Position numbers and translations under genes: made by a program. The notes under the pieces are model-generated. The model was given only the letters and a program-made list of their open reading frames with translations, made no database searches and was not told the origin of the DNA. 64,000 nt of DNA from Telmatactis stephensoni (taxonomy: Eukaryota > Cnidaria > Anthozoa > Actiniaria > Isophelliidae), in NCBI GenBank assembly GCA_029948255.1, contig JALIZF010001769.1, forward strand, positions 558,001-622,000, given 5' to 3'. Positions 12,210 through 22,450 of this stretch are shown here, piece by piece. Within the stretch, counting starts at the first letter, position 1. Each line of letters starts with the position of its first letter.

Positions 12210-12504
12210 CACAGGGAGCCCAAGCTATACTTCTGAGTGATATCTAAAGAGGAGAAAATGATTTAAAATAAAGTTGAAACATCTCAAATGTTGTTGTGTA
12301 TTATTTATTTGATCTAAAAAAACGATTTTTAAAAATCCCCCTCCATGGCAATAATATATTATTACTATGGAGGGAGATTTTTTAAAAATCGTTTTTTAGA
12401 TCAAATAAATAATACGCAACAACATTTGAGATGTTTCCATTTTATTTTAAATCATTTTCTCCTCTTTAGATATCACTCAGAAGTATAGCTTGGGCTCCCT
12501 GTAC
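12210..12504. mobile_element. Foldback MITE, CACAGG family, 7-bp TSD
   Basis: Almost the whole 295 bp is one palindrome. ACAGGGAGCCCAAGC at the left end is matched by its complement at the right, arms run about 135 bp, and the centre is near 12357. The flanks carry direct repeats CGTCAAC at 12203-12209 and 12505-12511, a likely 7-bp target duplication. The terminal sequence resembles that of the 40994-43276 transposon, which also has a 7-bp duplication. It sits 44 bp upstream of the ATG of the SANT-like pseudogene. Confidence 0.8.
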
Positions 12505-13325
12505 CGTCAACTTGCCCTGCTGGTAGACGTGTGTGAGAATATGCGAGCATGGCGAAGGAAACTACATCTACAAAGGATGAAAGGTAAGATTTTTAGTTCT
12601 TTCGACAATTTTTTACATTGGCCAAATCGTATCAAGGTTTCTGTATAGTTAAACTGATAAGTGTCGTGAAAATGATTTAAAACTGAGAAAGTCAAAAATA
12701 GTAAAAAAAAACGACTTGTCAAGGAGCGAATTCATGTAGAAAATGTAGAACTGTCAATTTGTGCATTGACTGCCTTGGGTTATGAGTAAAACTCTGATTA
12801 TAATTTTAGCCCTTTTTTGTTCTTTACTATCGTTACTGTCTTTACTGGTCAAGTCAAAGAATACAAATTATTTCATAGCTATAGTCAAGTTTATAATTTA
12901 TGAAGACCTTCGGACAATCTTCCACGTGTTTATGCTCGCCAAGAAATAGAAAATACACCCATGGCCCAGAATAAAAAAGATAATTGATTTCTAGTAAAAA
13001 AATATTCCTCTAAAATTGATTCTCTTGGAAAATTGGATTGCATTCTTAAGGAATAATGAATGTTTATGTTTATTTAATACACCTGGGCAAATCTATTTGC
13101 CTCACCTCGGTCTAATTTAGGCTGATTGTATTAGTACAGGTTTATTGAAATGACTCTATAAAGGATAAACATAATTCTAACTAAATACAAAAAAAGCATT
13201 AATTGACCAATAGAAAACAAGTGATCTAGCTGCTGTAGTAATTTGTATTATTTTTACTAATCACTTACATTGTGTATTGGAATGCATTTCAATGCATTTT
13301 TTGTGGATACTTTTGCTAGATCTTT

Positions 13326-13462
13326 AATAGGCCCTTTGCAGCACGTGCGAATGAGCACATTTTGGAAGGCAAAGCAATGGTTTCCAGCAATAGGACATTG
13401 AAATTCTTTTGTGTTTGCCCTCCAAATTGAGCTGCATTCCAACATGCTGCAAAGGGCCTATT
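13326..13462. mobile_element. Small TIR element in the pseudogene intron
   Basis: AATAGGCCCTTTGCAGCA at the left is inverted as TGCTGCAAAGGGCCTATT at the right, giving 137 bp in total. It lies in the intron just before the acceptor at 13493. No target duplication was identified. Confidence 0.65.
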
Positions 13463-13760
13463 TGATATCTCATTTTCCCCTTTGACTTTTTAGCCAACAA
13501 GTGAAATGGACCGACAGAAGAGCATGAAGTAATAATGTTGAGAGAATTGATGGTTTTAGATCCATGGCAACACAGGAAAGGATCTGTTGATAGTGGAGAA
13601 GACTGGGAATAGCTTGCAGTGTCTCTTAATGCAATAACTGCACCAAAATTCAAAGTAACACAGAGATCTGTTAGAGACCACTATGGAACTTTGGAAAAGA
13701 GGCAGAAGAGAAAAGTTCGTGAAGAACAAGCATCTGGCATTGCCCCGGAAGAAGAATATG

Positions 13761-13764
<4 letters not shown>

Positions 13765-13820
<56 letters not shown>
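13765..13820. repeat. (ATT)n tract inside coding remnant
   Basis: About 18 ATT units interrupt the SANT-like reading frame. No retrotransposon sequence is attached, so this is either microsatellite growth or the trace of an insertion. Confidence 0.9.
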
Positions 13821-13999
13821 GAAACAGAATAAGAAAAGCTGATGGGGGATACATCATCGAGCTCTTTGCAGTTTGACAAAGCTGCTGATATCAAAAAAGC
13901 TAAAGAAATAAGAAAAAGGTCACTTGAAACCTTCTGATCAAAGAAGGTTCAATCAGAAAAGACAAAGATGGAAATCAAAGTGGAGGAAGTAAAAAAAGA

Positions 14000-14128
14000 T
14001 AGCCTGTGGTCCCCCCCTCCCCTCCCCTCCCCTCCCCTTCCCTTCCCTTCCCTTCCCTTCCCTTCCCTTCCCTTCCCTTCCCTTCCCTTCCCTTCCCTTC
14101 CCTTCCCCAAGAGCCTGTTCACAGGCTA
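14000..14128. mobile_element. TIR-bounded CCCTT array
   Basis: TAGCCTGTGG begins and ACAGGCTA ends a 129-bp insert whose interior is a CCCTT pentanucleotide array. The right end alone forms AGCCTGTTCACAGGCT. The flanks are A-rich parts of a lysine-rich coding stretch. It interrupts the SANT-like pseudogene. Confidence 0.6.
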
Positions 14129-14446
14129 GAAAAAAAGAAAAAGGGCCAGTGGATCTGATACAATGGCATATTTGAAACAGCGAGCAGAAATAGAGGCAGA
14201 ATTGAAATTAATTCTTGCTAAACGTTATTGCTTAAGTTGAAATCCACCGACTGTTCATCAAGAAGAAACATTGAATTTCTTGCCATTTAAGGTACGGTAA
14301 TACGAGCAGCAAAATCGTGCAACTTGTCGGGCAACATTGTTGCGTTGTAAGTTGTAGAGCGATGTTGCTGGTATTACCACCCCGCGCGCAACTTGTCATG
14401 CAACAAAAATCGATGTTGCAGGTTGTGAAAATTTGTTACACAAAGT

Positions 14447-14551
14447 CGAAAATCGGATTGGCCGCAAAACATCCTGATTGTAAGGTTAGAAAAAATTTAT
14501 CGCAGTATAATACACAATAATCAGGATGTTTTGCGGCCGATCCCATTTTCG
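14447..14551. mobile_element. MITE, GGCCGCAAAACATCC family, copy 1
   Basis: CGGATTGGCCGCAAAACATC at the left is inverted at the right (GATGTTTTGCGGCC). The element is about 105 bp and has no coding capacity. A larger relative is at 14949-15140. Confidence 0.7.
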
Positions 14552-14790
14552 AATCAGGAATCTAAAATCGTTTGAAATCATTTCAGATTCCTGTTTCAGA
14601 AAACAGAAAATAGATTATTTTAGTCTTTCAAACATGATTTGAAACTTCAAAAGCGCAATTCCAAATATCTCGATTTCCGATTCCTGTTTTCTGAATCAGG
14701 AATCAGAAAAATCACATTTTCGGATTTCTGTTTTTTGAATTAGAAATTAGGAATCGTATTATCTTACCTATATTACAAAAAATGCCAGTA

Positions 14791-14947
14791 AGTACGTACA
14801 AACATGATACTAACTCAGGACTCGAGCTCATAGCTTATATTCCAGTATTACAACAGTCTACATATCAAAATTTATTTTGCAGGTAGTTATCATAGTTCGG
14901 CTTCAAATAACGTATTCAGACCTCCGACCGTCAACGTTTTTAGTACA
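14791..14947. repeat. Dispersed 160-bp repeat, copy B
   Basis: Second copy of the repeat at 11738-11906, with small deletions. It directly abuts the MITE that starts at 14949. Confidence 0.8.
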
Positions 14948-14948
14948 T

Positions 14949-15140
14949 AATCGGATTGGCCGCAAAACATCCTGATTATAAGGTTAGAAAAAAATTTCTT
15001 GACGAAATAGGCAGAGATCTTAACATGTTGCTTTATTGCAGTATTTCTTCATCTCGAAGATCCAGATCTTGAATCAGGTTTCCTTGCAACGCTGAGTAAT
15101 ACATAATAATCAGGATGCTTTGCGGCCAATCCGATTTTCG
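14949..15140. mobile_element. MITE, GGCCGCAAAACATCC family, copy 2
   Basis: Left end CGGATTGGCCGCAAAACATC, right end TTTGCGGCCAATCCG. The sequence just outside the right end (GAATCAGGAATCTAAAATCG) is the same as outside copy 1, so copying of a larger unit is likely. Confidence 0.7.
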
Positions 15141-15317
15141 AATCAGGAATCTAAAATCGTTTGAAATCATTTCAGATTCAGATTCGCTTCAACATACAAT
15201 TCGAGGTGTAATCTTCTCCTTATCCTCGTAAGGAGTTTAAGACTTCTCTATTTCTACAAACAGAAAAATGTACAACTTTTATCAACTGAAAGTTTTGAAT
15301 TCTAGAGAAGTAAACAA

Positions 15318-15332
15318 GGGGGGGGGGGGGGG
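15318..15332. repeat. Poly-G run of 15
   Basis: Fifteen consecutive G. A possible assembly uncertainty. Confidence 0.9.
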
Positions 15333-15466
15333 AAGCTACAACTTGGTTGTCATAGAAATACAGATGATTGACGTCCAGCAAAACTCAATTTTCGTTTGTA
15401 ATTTTAAGTCTTGTTGTTCGCGTGTGACTGGGAATCGCAGTAAAAACAACTGAAGAACAGCATGTT

Positions 15467-15597
15467 TAGCCTCCTCTGCAGGCAACCTCTTGGGCTTCCT
15501 GTGCGAAATTTTGAGAAGAAATGGTGTCCAGGCCACTACGTGTCTTTAACACAGGAGGCCCAGCAAAAAAGCGAACAGTTGCCTGCGGAGGAGGCTA
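15467..15597. mobile_element. Mutator-like MITE with 9-bp TSD
   Basis: The terminal repeats TAGCCTCCTCTGCAGGCAAC and its inverted partner at the right end enclose 131 bp. The flanks are direct repeats CAGCATGTT at 15458-15466 and 15598-15606. A 9-bp duplication is typical of the Mutator superfamily (established for MULEs). No transposase is present. Confidence 0.75.
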
Positions 15598-15647
15598 CAG
15601 CATGTTATAGTTTATAATTTAGAAATGCCAAGAAAAATCGAACTATA

Positions 15648-15695
15648 TTCGAACATAGTTAATAGAGGGGACCCCTCTATTAACTATGATTCGAA
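15648..15695. other. Near-perfect 48-bp palindrome
   Basis: The two arms are complementary over about 22 bp around the centre AGAGGGGACCCCTCT. It could be the core of a vanished element or a replication artefact. No target duplication. Confidence 0.7.
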
Positions 15696-15834
15696 TTATG
15701 AAATAATTACTGATTTGTTTCAAGACATTTCGAAGGAGGGTCAATTCTAATAATTTTGTTAACGGTTTGTGTAGGTTTGCGAATTATTTGGTAAAATTGG
15801 TACTGAAAGTTGACAGACACTCGCCCGTAATCAT

Positions 15835-16003
15835 TTTGAAAACCCTTGTGTTTACACAAATCATTCAAATTTACCGCGTTCTGGGACTTATTGACACCTT
15901 GGGTGAATGACGAATTGTAAAAAACGATTGGTCCATTTTTCAATGTTATTTTCCAAAACGCGGAAGGTTTAAATAATTTGTGTAAACACAAGGGGTTTTC
16001 AAA
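15835..16003. mobile_element. Foldback element
   Basis: CCCTTGTGTTTACACAAAT at the left is inverted near 15975-15995 at the right. The arms are about 45 bp with a few mismatches. The minus-strand frame that spans it (15707-16045) is repeat-derived and unrecognised. Confidence 0.6.
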
Positions 16004-16559
16004 GCGTTCACAGAAAGACATTAATGAATAATCATGAGAAGCCACGCAACATGGAGCTCCTGGAAATTTCCCTTTTTATGGCTTATCTGTGGTACTTTCC
16101 TCGTTTATTTTGCTGGCTGCCATAGTATAAAGTCATTTGGAAACTCCAGTAATTAGTTTCCCGAAAGGAATCTGACTGTAAGAAGCAAAAACTGCATATT
16201 TCCACCTGGCTTCAAAGTCACATCAAGTTATGTTAACCAATAAATTTGCATAGAGCATCCCCGAGAGGATAAGAAGCACAATAAGCTAATAATCAAGACT
16301 CAAAAGCCATCAACTGCATTGTTCCTGTCTACAAAGCGAAAACAATCATCTTTTGGCAATAGGAAAACCAGAAAAACAAAGCAGCTTACTCATACTATCT
16401 TGGATACTTTTAATCATTTCCACTCCACTTACTTTATTTGGTTGAGCTAGTAGAATAGATGTATGTCGCAGTATGAACTGATGCAGCTCTCAGTAAAATA
16501 TAAATTTTTCTTTGTGTCGAAACACTATCTCTGGATGAGTGCAGCGAGTTCTATGGCGC
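16004..16559. other. No gene recognised
   Basis: AT-rich sequence without recognisable coding or repeat structure. Confidence 0.5.
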
Positions 16560-16644
16560 GATCCATGTTTTACAGATTTTTCTCAGTCCAGTCCATGTTT
16601 TACAGATTTTCGGTCCAGTCCAGTCCAGTCCATGTTTTACAATA
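16560..16644. repeat. Short degenerate tandem repeat
   Basis: Three copies of CCATGTTTTACAGATTTT-like units with CAGTC spacers, directly in front of the truncated LINE. Confidence 0.7.
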
Positions 16645-18707
16645 TGCCGCTTATCAATAAGTGCCTGGAAAGACACGTTCCTCTGCGAAGACAAAAGATC
16701 ACGCGCCCTCCAGCTCCATGGATTAAGACTAATAACATACCATCACACATGCTTGAAAGAGACCGTTTTGAGAACTAAAGCTCACACCTCAAAACCAAAC
16801 GATGACTGGAAGGCCTACCGTAATGTAAGAAACAAGATAAGAAACATGATACGTCAGGCGAAACAGCAATTTGTTGAAAAAGCACTGTCATCCAAAAGGC
16901 CTAACGAAATCTGGCGCATCATTCACAGGATCCTTAAACCTAACCAACAACCTCTGCGCTTCGACGTTGACGCCCTAAATAGACACTTCATCGGCACTGG
17001 TCAACGCACTACAGGCATGTCACCCTGCGATGTTGAAGACCTCACTCAATACATTGACTCACTTACCATGACAGACGATACGAATGGTTTCAGTATTCAA
17101 GAAACTTCAGTTACAGAGGTTCAACATGCGATAAAAAAATTAAGAAACGACTGTTCTACTGGACCTGATAATATACCTACAAAATACATTAAACTTGTTG
17201 CAGATTTTCTTGCAGGACCTCTGACAAAGATAATTAATGACTGTATACGAATGTCAATCTTTCCTGATGGCTGGAAACTATCACGAATTTCCCCAATTCC
17301 TAAAGTAAACAATCCTACCAAATTTGATGATGTACGACCAATTGCTATTTTACCAGCTCTATCAAAAATCTTCGAGTGGATTGTAGCAAATCAACTGATC
17401 AAACACCTGGAACAACAAGGTAGCTTCTATGAGGGAATCGTCGGCGTCGCAAAGGCCACTCCACCATGACGGCACTCCTTAAAATCCGAGACGACATCAT
17501 GAAAGCCATGAAAAAGGTGAAGTAACATTAATGGTCCAAGCCGATTTCTCCAAAGCATTTGATACAGTCGACTTCATGACCGTAGTCCGCAAGATGAGCA
17601 ATTTAAGCTTCTCAAGAAACTTTCTACACTGGATTGTAAGCTACCTTACTAAACGAAAACAATTTGTTCAAATTGATGACCGCGCTTCTGAACCTTTACG
17701 CAATTTGGTGTACCCCAAGGCTCCATTCTTGGACCGCTACTATTCAACATATACGTAACTGACCTACACAACTCCCTAGCACCTAATACTTCGTGTATAC
17801 AGTATACAGACGATACTACCATCTATGCCCACTCCACTGTGGCTGAAATTCCCAATTGCATGTCATTTTTATCGGCAAGGCTTAACAACTTAAATGAATG
17901 GTCATCAAGTTCTAACCTATCACTAAATCCCAAGAAGACGGAAACCATGCTATTTTCAACATCTCAATTGGCAAAAGCACATTCACTCGAACAACAAGAA
18001 TTGGATTTTGAATTATCTGGACGGAAACTTAAAACAGTTACGACAAAAAAGTTACTTGGTGTCGATATTGACCACCACCTACAATGGAATAAACACGTCA
18101 GTTCTCTGATGTCATCATGTTTTGCAACACTAGCTCAGTGCACACTAAAGAAAATCCGCAACTTCGCTGACTTTAAGCTTCGTAAACATCTGGCTGAATC
18201 ATTGGTCCTCTCTAAACTTGACTACAACGATATCGTATTTGATCCAGTGCAACAATACCTACTGAAACGTTTACAACGTATACAGAATGCAGCTGAAAGT
18301 TTTGTGACAGGGAAATATTCCACAGCTATTGATTGTGTTAATTTAGGATGGCTACCTCCTCGTATCCTGAGATCCAGTAGCAACATAAATCTAACCATCC
18401 CTCTCATTAAAGGAACTTTTCAAGACAGCGCAGCGAAATTAAGCTTTCAACCAACTACCTACGAACATTAGGAACTGTAACTCACTACCATCCTTTTCAA
18501 GGCTAACAAAAACAATTCTCATGAAGGAAGCTAAACTAGAACTAAATACTTAACTATATTCTTCCTTCAAACCAATTACATTTTATAATCAATCGATTTA
18601 TTTGTACATATATTTCCATATATATTGTAGATATTTTACATATTTTATTTCTTTAGCTAGTGACACTAACATATAGAAGAGCCTCCCTGTGGAAATGTTA
18701 ATAAAGC

Positions 18708-18708
<1 letters not shown>
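16641..18708 (+). pseudogene. L2/CR1-like LINE, 5'-truncated, frameshifted
   Basis: Non-LTR retrotransposon reverse transcriptase remnant. The order is the endonuclease-RT linker (INKCLERHVPLRR), the RT fingers (PIPKVNNPTKFDDVRPI near 17290-17340), motif A (ADFSKAFDTVD near 17535), YTDD at 17803-17814, then the thumb and the C-terminal region to a stop at 18471. The frame changes near 16755, 17470 and 17745, so no full protein can be made. It begins abruptly at 16641 with no endonuclease domain, as expected for 5' truncation. The 3' end is AATAAAGCC followed by (ATT)n. Clade assignment is by general RT appearance only. Confidence 0.8.

Positions 18709-18785
<77 letters not shown>
18709..18785. 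repeat. (ATT)n tract 1 of the retroelement chain
   Basis: About 25 uninterrupted ATT units form both the tail of the LINE on the left and the start of the RLE fragment on the right. Confidence 0.95.
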
Positions 18786-19389
18786 CCATCCTTCACTTCA
18801 TTGCTACAACCCTACAAGCTGTTAACGACTCCTCCCTGTACGCTGATATACCTGGCTTTAAAAGTCCATCAATTTTGACTGGTGATTCTCAACGTCCTGA
18901 CCTTATACTTTCCACTACTAATGACTGCTTGTATGTGCTTGAACTGACTGTTGGCTTTGAATCAAACCTCCAGAATAATATAACTAGAAAAAGAACTAAA
19001 TATAAAGAAACTATTGATAATCTACGTCACTATCACAAGAAAGTCGTGTTCGTTAATCTATCTGTCAGTGCACTTGGTGTTTTCGCTAAAGACTCTGATA
19101 ATTTCTTTACAATGTTAGATGAGTTAAGTTTTGACAGCAAACAACATAAATATATAATCAAAACCATCACAAAAATAGCAATTAGGTCATCTTATTATAT
19201 CTTTTGCTGTAGAAACAAAGCTTGGAATGACCCAGATCTGATGAAGTTCTAGTCTCATCAAAAAATATATATATTGTATTATAGCCATAGTTAGATATTT
19301 GTATAGGATTCAAGTAGCCAATTGTAAATTACCTACATGTAGCGAGATTTGCAATTGTAGAGTTAGGCGAAAAATGTAATAAAGTTTCC
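18786..19389 (+). pseudogene. Family-1 RLE retrotransposon 3' fragment
   Basis: The C-terminal part of a non-LTR protein with a restriction-like endonuclease. Motifs in order: TGDSQRPDL, then LYVLELTVGFESN (PD...E pattern), then VFVNLSVSALGVF, then a conserved end ISYYIFCCRNK-like with a stop at 19252. The copy begins directly at the ATT tract. The 3' end (TAATAAAGTTTCC, ATT) follows the stop by 125 bp. The endonuclease core is open but lacks the RT and the zinc knuckle, so the copy is dead on arrival. The relation to R2-like elements is by motif logic. Confidence 0.7.
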
Positions 19390-19413
19390 ATTATTATTAT
19401 TATTATTATTATT
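19390..19413. repeat. (ATT)n tract 2
   Basis: Eight ATT units serve as the tail of the 18786 copy and the left junction of the next copy. Confidence 0.95.
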
Positions 19414-20413
19414 TCATATCCAGTATGATGTTTTTAAATCTACTAAAGATGTAATAAAAGATTTTCATGCCGATCAAGAACACAAATTATGTCACAAACT
19501 GGTTTCACAAGGCGTTTTCTTCTCACGTGTGATTAATGATTCCCTGCCAAAGCTTAATAGTATCTGGTCATCTACGCCTAAAATATATATACAATTTCAC
19601 CATCCGTTATATTAACAACACTCTTCCAACCCGAAAAAATCTTGTAAAATGGGGCATTTCTTCAACTCCTGATTGTTCGTTCTGTTTATCCCCTGAATCC
19701 CTGCTTCATGTGGTCGCTGGATGTCAAATATATCTTACTCAAGGTCGTTTTACGTGGAGACATGACTCCATTTTACATTTTATCGCCAAGTCGCTACAAG
19801 TAGTTAAAGAAGCTGTGCTATATGTTGATCTTCCTGATTATAAAAACCCTTCAATTATAACTGGTGATAGTCATCGCCCTGACCTCCTACTCTCATCTGA
19901 TAACTGTCTTTATGTACTCGAATTGTCTGTTGGCTTCGAATCAAATTTAAAGAATAACTTATCCCGCAAAAAGGAGAAATACAAAGAACTAATAAATATA
20001 CAGCGTTCCTGTTTTAAGAAGGTCAAATTTATCAATCTATCTGTTAGTGCGTTAGGTGTGTTTGCAAAAGAATCGTCAGATTTCCTTACTATGTTGACAG
20101 ACCTTGGTTTTGACGATAAGCACCAGAAATACGTTATCAGGAACATCATGAACATTGCTATTAGAACAACCTACTTTATTTTCTGCTCAAGGAACAAGGA
20201 ATGGAATAAACCAGACTTGATGAAATATTAACATTATTCACTCTTTCTCGTTATCATATCTTTGTATTTGTATCCATAATCAAAGCATATATACAAAAAT
20301 ACATATCTATATATTCGTTGTTAAAGTTAAGTGATTCAAGTAGACGATTGTAAACTACCTGAAAGCAGTGAGGTTTATAATTGTAAATTTAAGAAAAAGC
20401 TATAATAAAGTTT

Positions 20414-20415
<2 letters not shown>
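19414..20415 (+). pseudogene. Family-1 RLE retrotransposon, longer fragment
   Basis: It starts directly at the ATT tract, and the first 150 bp are coding-like in shifted frames. From 19536 a 231-codon frame carries a zinc knuckle CSFCLSPESLLHVVAGC (C-x2-C-x7-H-x4-C), then TGDSHRPDL with LYVLELSVGFESN, then the conserved C-terminal stretch, and stops at 20231. A zinc knuckle followed by PD..E is the arrangement known for R2-type RLE elements. The tail is ATAATAAAGTTTTC plus ATT. The RT domain is missing by 5' truncation. Confidence 0.75.

Positions 20416-20482
<67 letters not shown>
20416..20482. repeat. (ATT)n tract 3
   Basis: About 22 ATT units. The left neighbour ends here in the plus sense and the right neighbour ends here in the minus sense, so two elements share this tract tail to tail. 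Confidence 0.95.
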
Positions 20483-20483
<1 letters not shown>

Positions 20484-21204
20484 AATTGATAAGCCGGTAT
20501 ATTGCTATACGAGCCATTTGATCTACCCCTCACAGTACCTCTCAATTCTTGTTTAGTATGGGGAGCCCATTACAATAGTTATAACAGTAACTGATATTTT
20601 ACTCTGCTTGTACTAGACCGCTTATTGTTTTCCTTAAAATGCTTTCACTTTCAAATAGCACGGTCTTTAACATTTCATTAGATATTTGTCTTCCTTTCTT
20701 CTCATCTACGATTATTTGATGGACTTGCCTTGTCGCTCTCTCCATTCCACCACCAACACAACCTATCACAATCGGGAGTATTTTAACCTCATATCCAGGC
20801 CTTCTTTCTCTAAGTTCAAAAGCTAACTGTTGGTATTTCTGGAGCTTCTCCCGATGTTTCTCATCCACATTATACTCACTTGGGCATGCCATATCTATAA
20901 GCAGTATCCTTTTCTCCACCTTTATTTCCATTGTAACATCAGGCCTTCTCGCTGATGTCGTCTTTCTTAAGTTGTATTCAAAATCCCAACATAGTTTACT
21001 ATCATCATTTTCAATCACTTTCACTCTGTTCCATTTTTCTTTATACCACTTAGTGCTTTCTGAAATAAGTCCTTGCTGTATAGCCCACGCAACACATAAC
21101 ACCATTAACGCATTATTGTGTCTTCTGAGATATTCTGTGGCTAATATTTGGTACCAATGGAGGCATGGGGACAGAATGCCAGATGTTCTTAAAGAACCTT
21201 GGAG
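20483..21204 (-). pseudogene. Family-2 RLE retrotransposon 3' fragment
   Basis: The minus-strand frame ends with a stop at 20599. Motifs: YLRRHNNALMVLCVAWAIQQ (region before the endonuclease), then RRPDV and, 14 residues after the Asp, DMACPSE, then PGYEVKILPIVIG and a C-terminal IL.KTI helix. This is the R2/R4-type restriction-like endonuclease signature (PD, D, then a proline). The 5' end is truncated before about 21160-21204. Its 3' end reaches the ATT tract, which reads TAA in the sense of this element. The frame is open but lacks the RT. Confidence 0.75.
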
Positions 21205-21616
21205 ATAAGTTGGCCAAGAAAACAAAAGACACGTATGCTAATGTAATTACATGGATAAGGACTCACCTATCTTTTGAGATAATTAAATTAGTACATATGT
21301 GTATTAGAGGTTCTCGAACCCCTTTTCATAAGAATAATGAAGTTTCAGATGATTTCAATTTAAATGTAAATGCAGCAGAAATTGTTCATTAATTCTCAAG
21401 TGTCCGAATTTCTTAGTTTTTAGATAGTTTTAGGGTTTTCGTTTTTATTAAATAATTTCTCTCAGTATTTTAGGAATTTTAAGGGTTTTCTTTCTTTAAT
21501 GAACTTAGTTTTCTTAGTAATAGTTAAATACAAGCTTTCTTATAATAATTGTTGTAGTAGTTGTGGAGTTCATAAATAGAATTTCTAGTTTTTCAATAAA
21601 GTTTATTATTATTATG
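21205..21616 (+). pseudogene. 3' fragment of another LINE, C-terminal domain
   Basis: A short open stretch (KLAKKTKDTYANVITWIRTH, then IIKLVHMCIRGSRTP) ends at 21392. It is followed by about 200 bp of AT-rich 3' UTR and the tail AATAAAGTTTATT with ATT units at 21596-21616. I know a similar helix-rich C-terminal segment from predicted cnidarian retrotransposon proteins, but cannot name the clade. It is 5'-truncated and abuts the minus-strand fragment on its left. Confidence 0.45.
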
Positions 21617-21836
21617 GTAGACTTTATTGGTAAAATAGTTCAATATATATGTCGACATCATTGCGGGCAAAGCCTAGGCAATGTGGATTTGAATACGGGA
21701 TATCTATATGTACACGTAAATTATATTCTTAAAAAAAATAAATATGCTAAATTTTCATTATTCACGTCCTTAAAAATATCTTATGAAGCTAAAATTCTTT
21801 CAGCTATTATATCTGTATAATCATGCGTTTACATAA

Positions 21837-22320
21837 TTACACGCACGAAAATCTCTTAACAATTTCACAGTTCTGTGAAATAACCCATTTCTGGGAACGT
21901 TCAATTGTTAACCTTGCTACTTTCGGACCAAATAACATATTCAGTTCTTTGTCTAGGTCATTATAGTACGCACCAAGATAATCAAACACTATGGTGATAA
22001 GCTTCACTTTGTAACCTGGATACAAGTTCTTTATCCCCAATCTAAGGTCTACATACTTGTTCTGTTTGTACTTGGTTCTTTCAGCAATTGTTCCTGGAGT
22101 ACATATCGTACCTTCCACTAGAAACCATTATTTGTTCTTCTTGTCTAATACACTGATATCTGGTTTGTTTGCACCGTCCTTAGGACATTTTTCAAGTTGC
22201 CATGGTATGTCCCATAATATCTTTGCTTCGTTGTTTTCTTGACTTGGCTGTGGATGAGATTGCATATACCATGGAGAAGAATAATTAGATTTATCGAATC
22301 CATATTTTTCAAGAAGAGCA
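21837..22320 (-). pseudogene. Family-2-like RLE fragment with stop codon
   Basis: Reading the minus strand from about 22235, the sequence gives ILWDIPWQLEKCPKDGANK then PDISVLDKKNK, a stop, then a segment with TICTPGT. It then runs on as ERTKYKQNKYVDLRLGIKNL, PGYKVKLITIVFDYLGA and a C-terminal helix, ending at 21837. The layout is that of the restriction-like endonuclease domain, with a stop between the two catalytic parts. It begins close to the ATT tract at 22323. Confidence 0.6.
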
Positions 22321-22322
22321 TG

Positions 22323-22360
<38 letters not shown>
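22323..22360. repeat. (ATT)n tract 4
   Basis: About 13 ATT units at the 3' end of the 22361-26179 element. Confidence 0.95.
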
Positions 22361-22450
22361 CTGTATTCTTTTCCTTTTCATAGTTTTACAAAATATAGGT
22401 CCGTGTTCATCCCTTGAACATAAGGAGTTCATACATAGTTGTGATTGGTA

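Larger units (their letters stand above)
12549..14240 (+). pseudogene. SANT/Myb-like domain gene, broken
   Basis: A short first exon (12549-12583, MAKETTSTKDE) ends at a GTAAGA donor. An acceptor (TTTTTAG) at 13493 leads into a segment with KWTDR, then VIMLRELMVLDPW, a DWE motif and KFKVTQRSVRDHYGTL, as in the SANT/Myb-like proteins expanded in coral genomes, often linked to DNA transposons. After ASGIAPEEE the frame is broken by an ATT tract (13765-13820). It resumes with DKAADIKKAKEIRKRSLE, is broken again by a TAGCCTGTG element (14000-14128), and ends with SGSDTMAYLKQRAEIEAEL. There is also a frameshift near 13520 and an in-frame TAG near 13606. It is clearly dead. The family match is from memory. 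Confidence 0.6.

Noticed and set aside
13556..13894. Long poly-Asn and poly-Ile reading frames at ATT tracts
   Set aside because: They are translations of the ATT microsatellite, also seen at 18598-18789 and 28077-28979. Only the non-repeat part of such frames was used.
14000..14128. CRISPR-like or structured regulatory array
   Set aside because: It is a simple pentanucleotide run without spacers.
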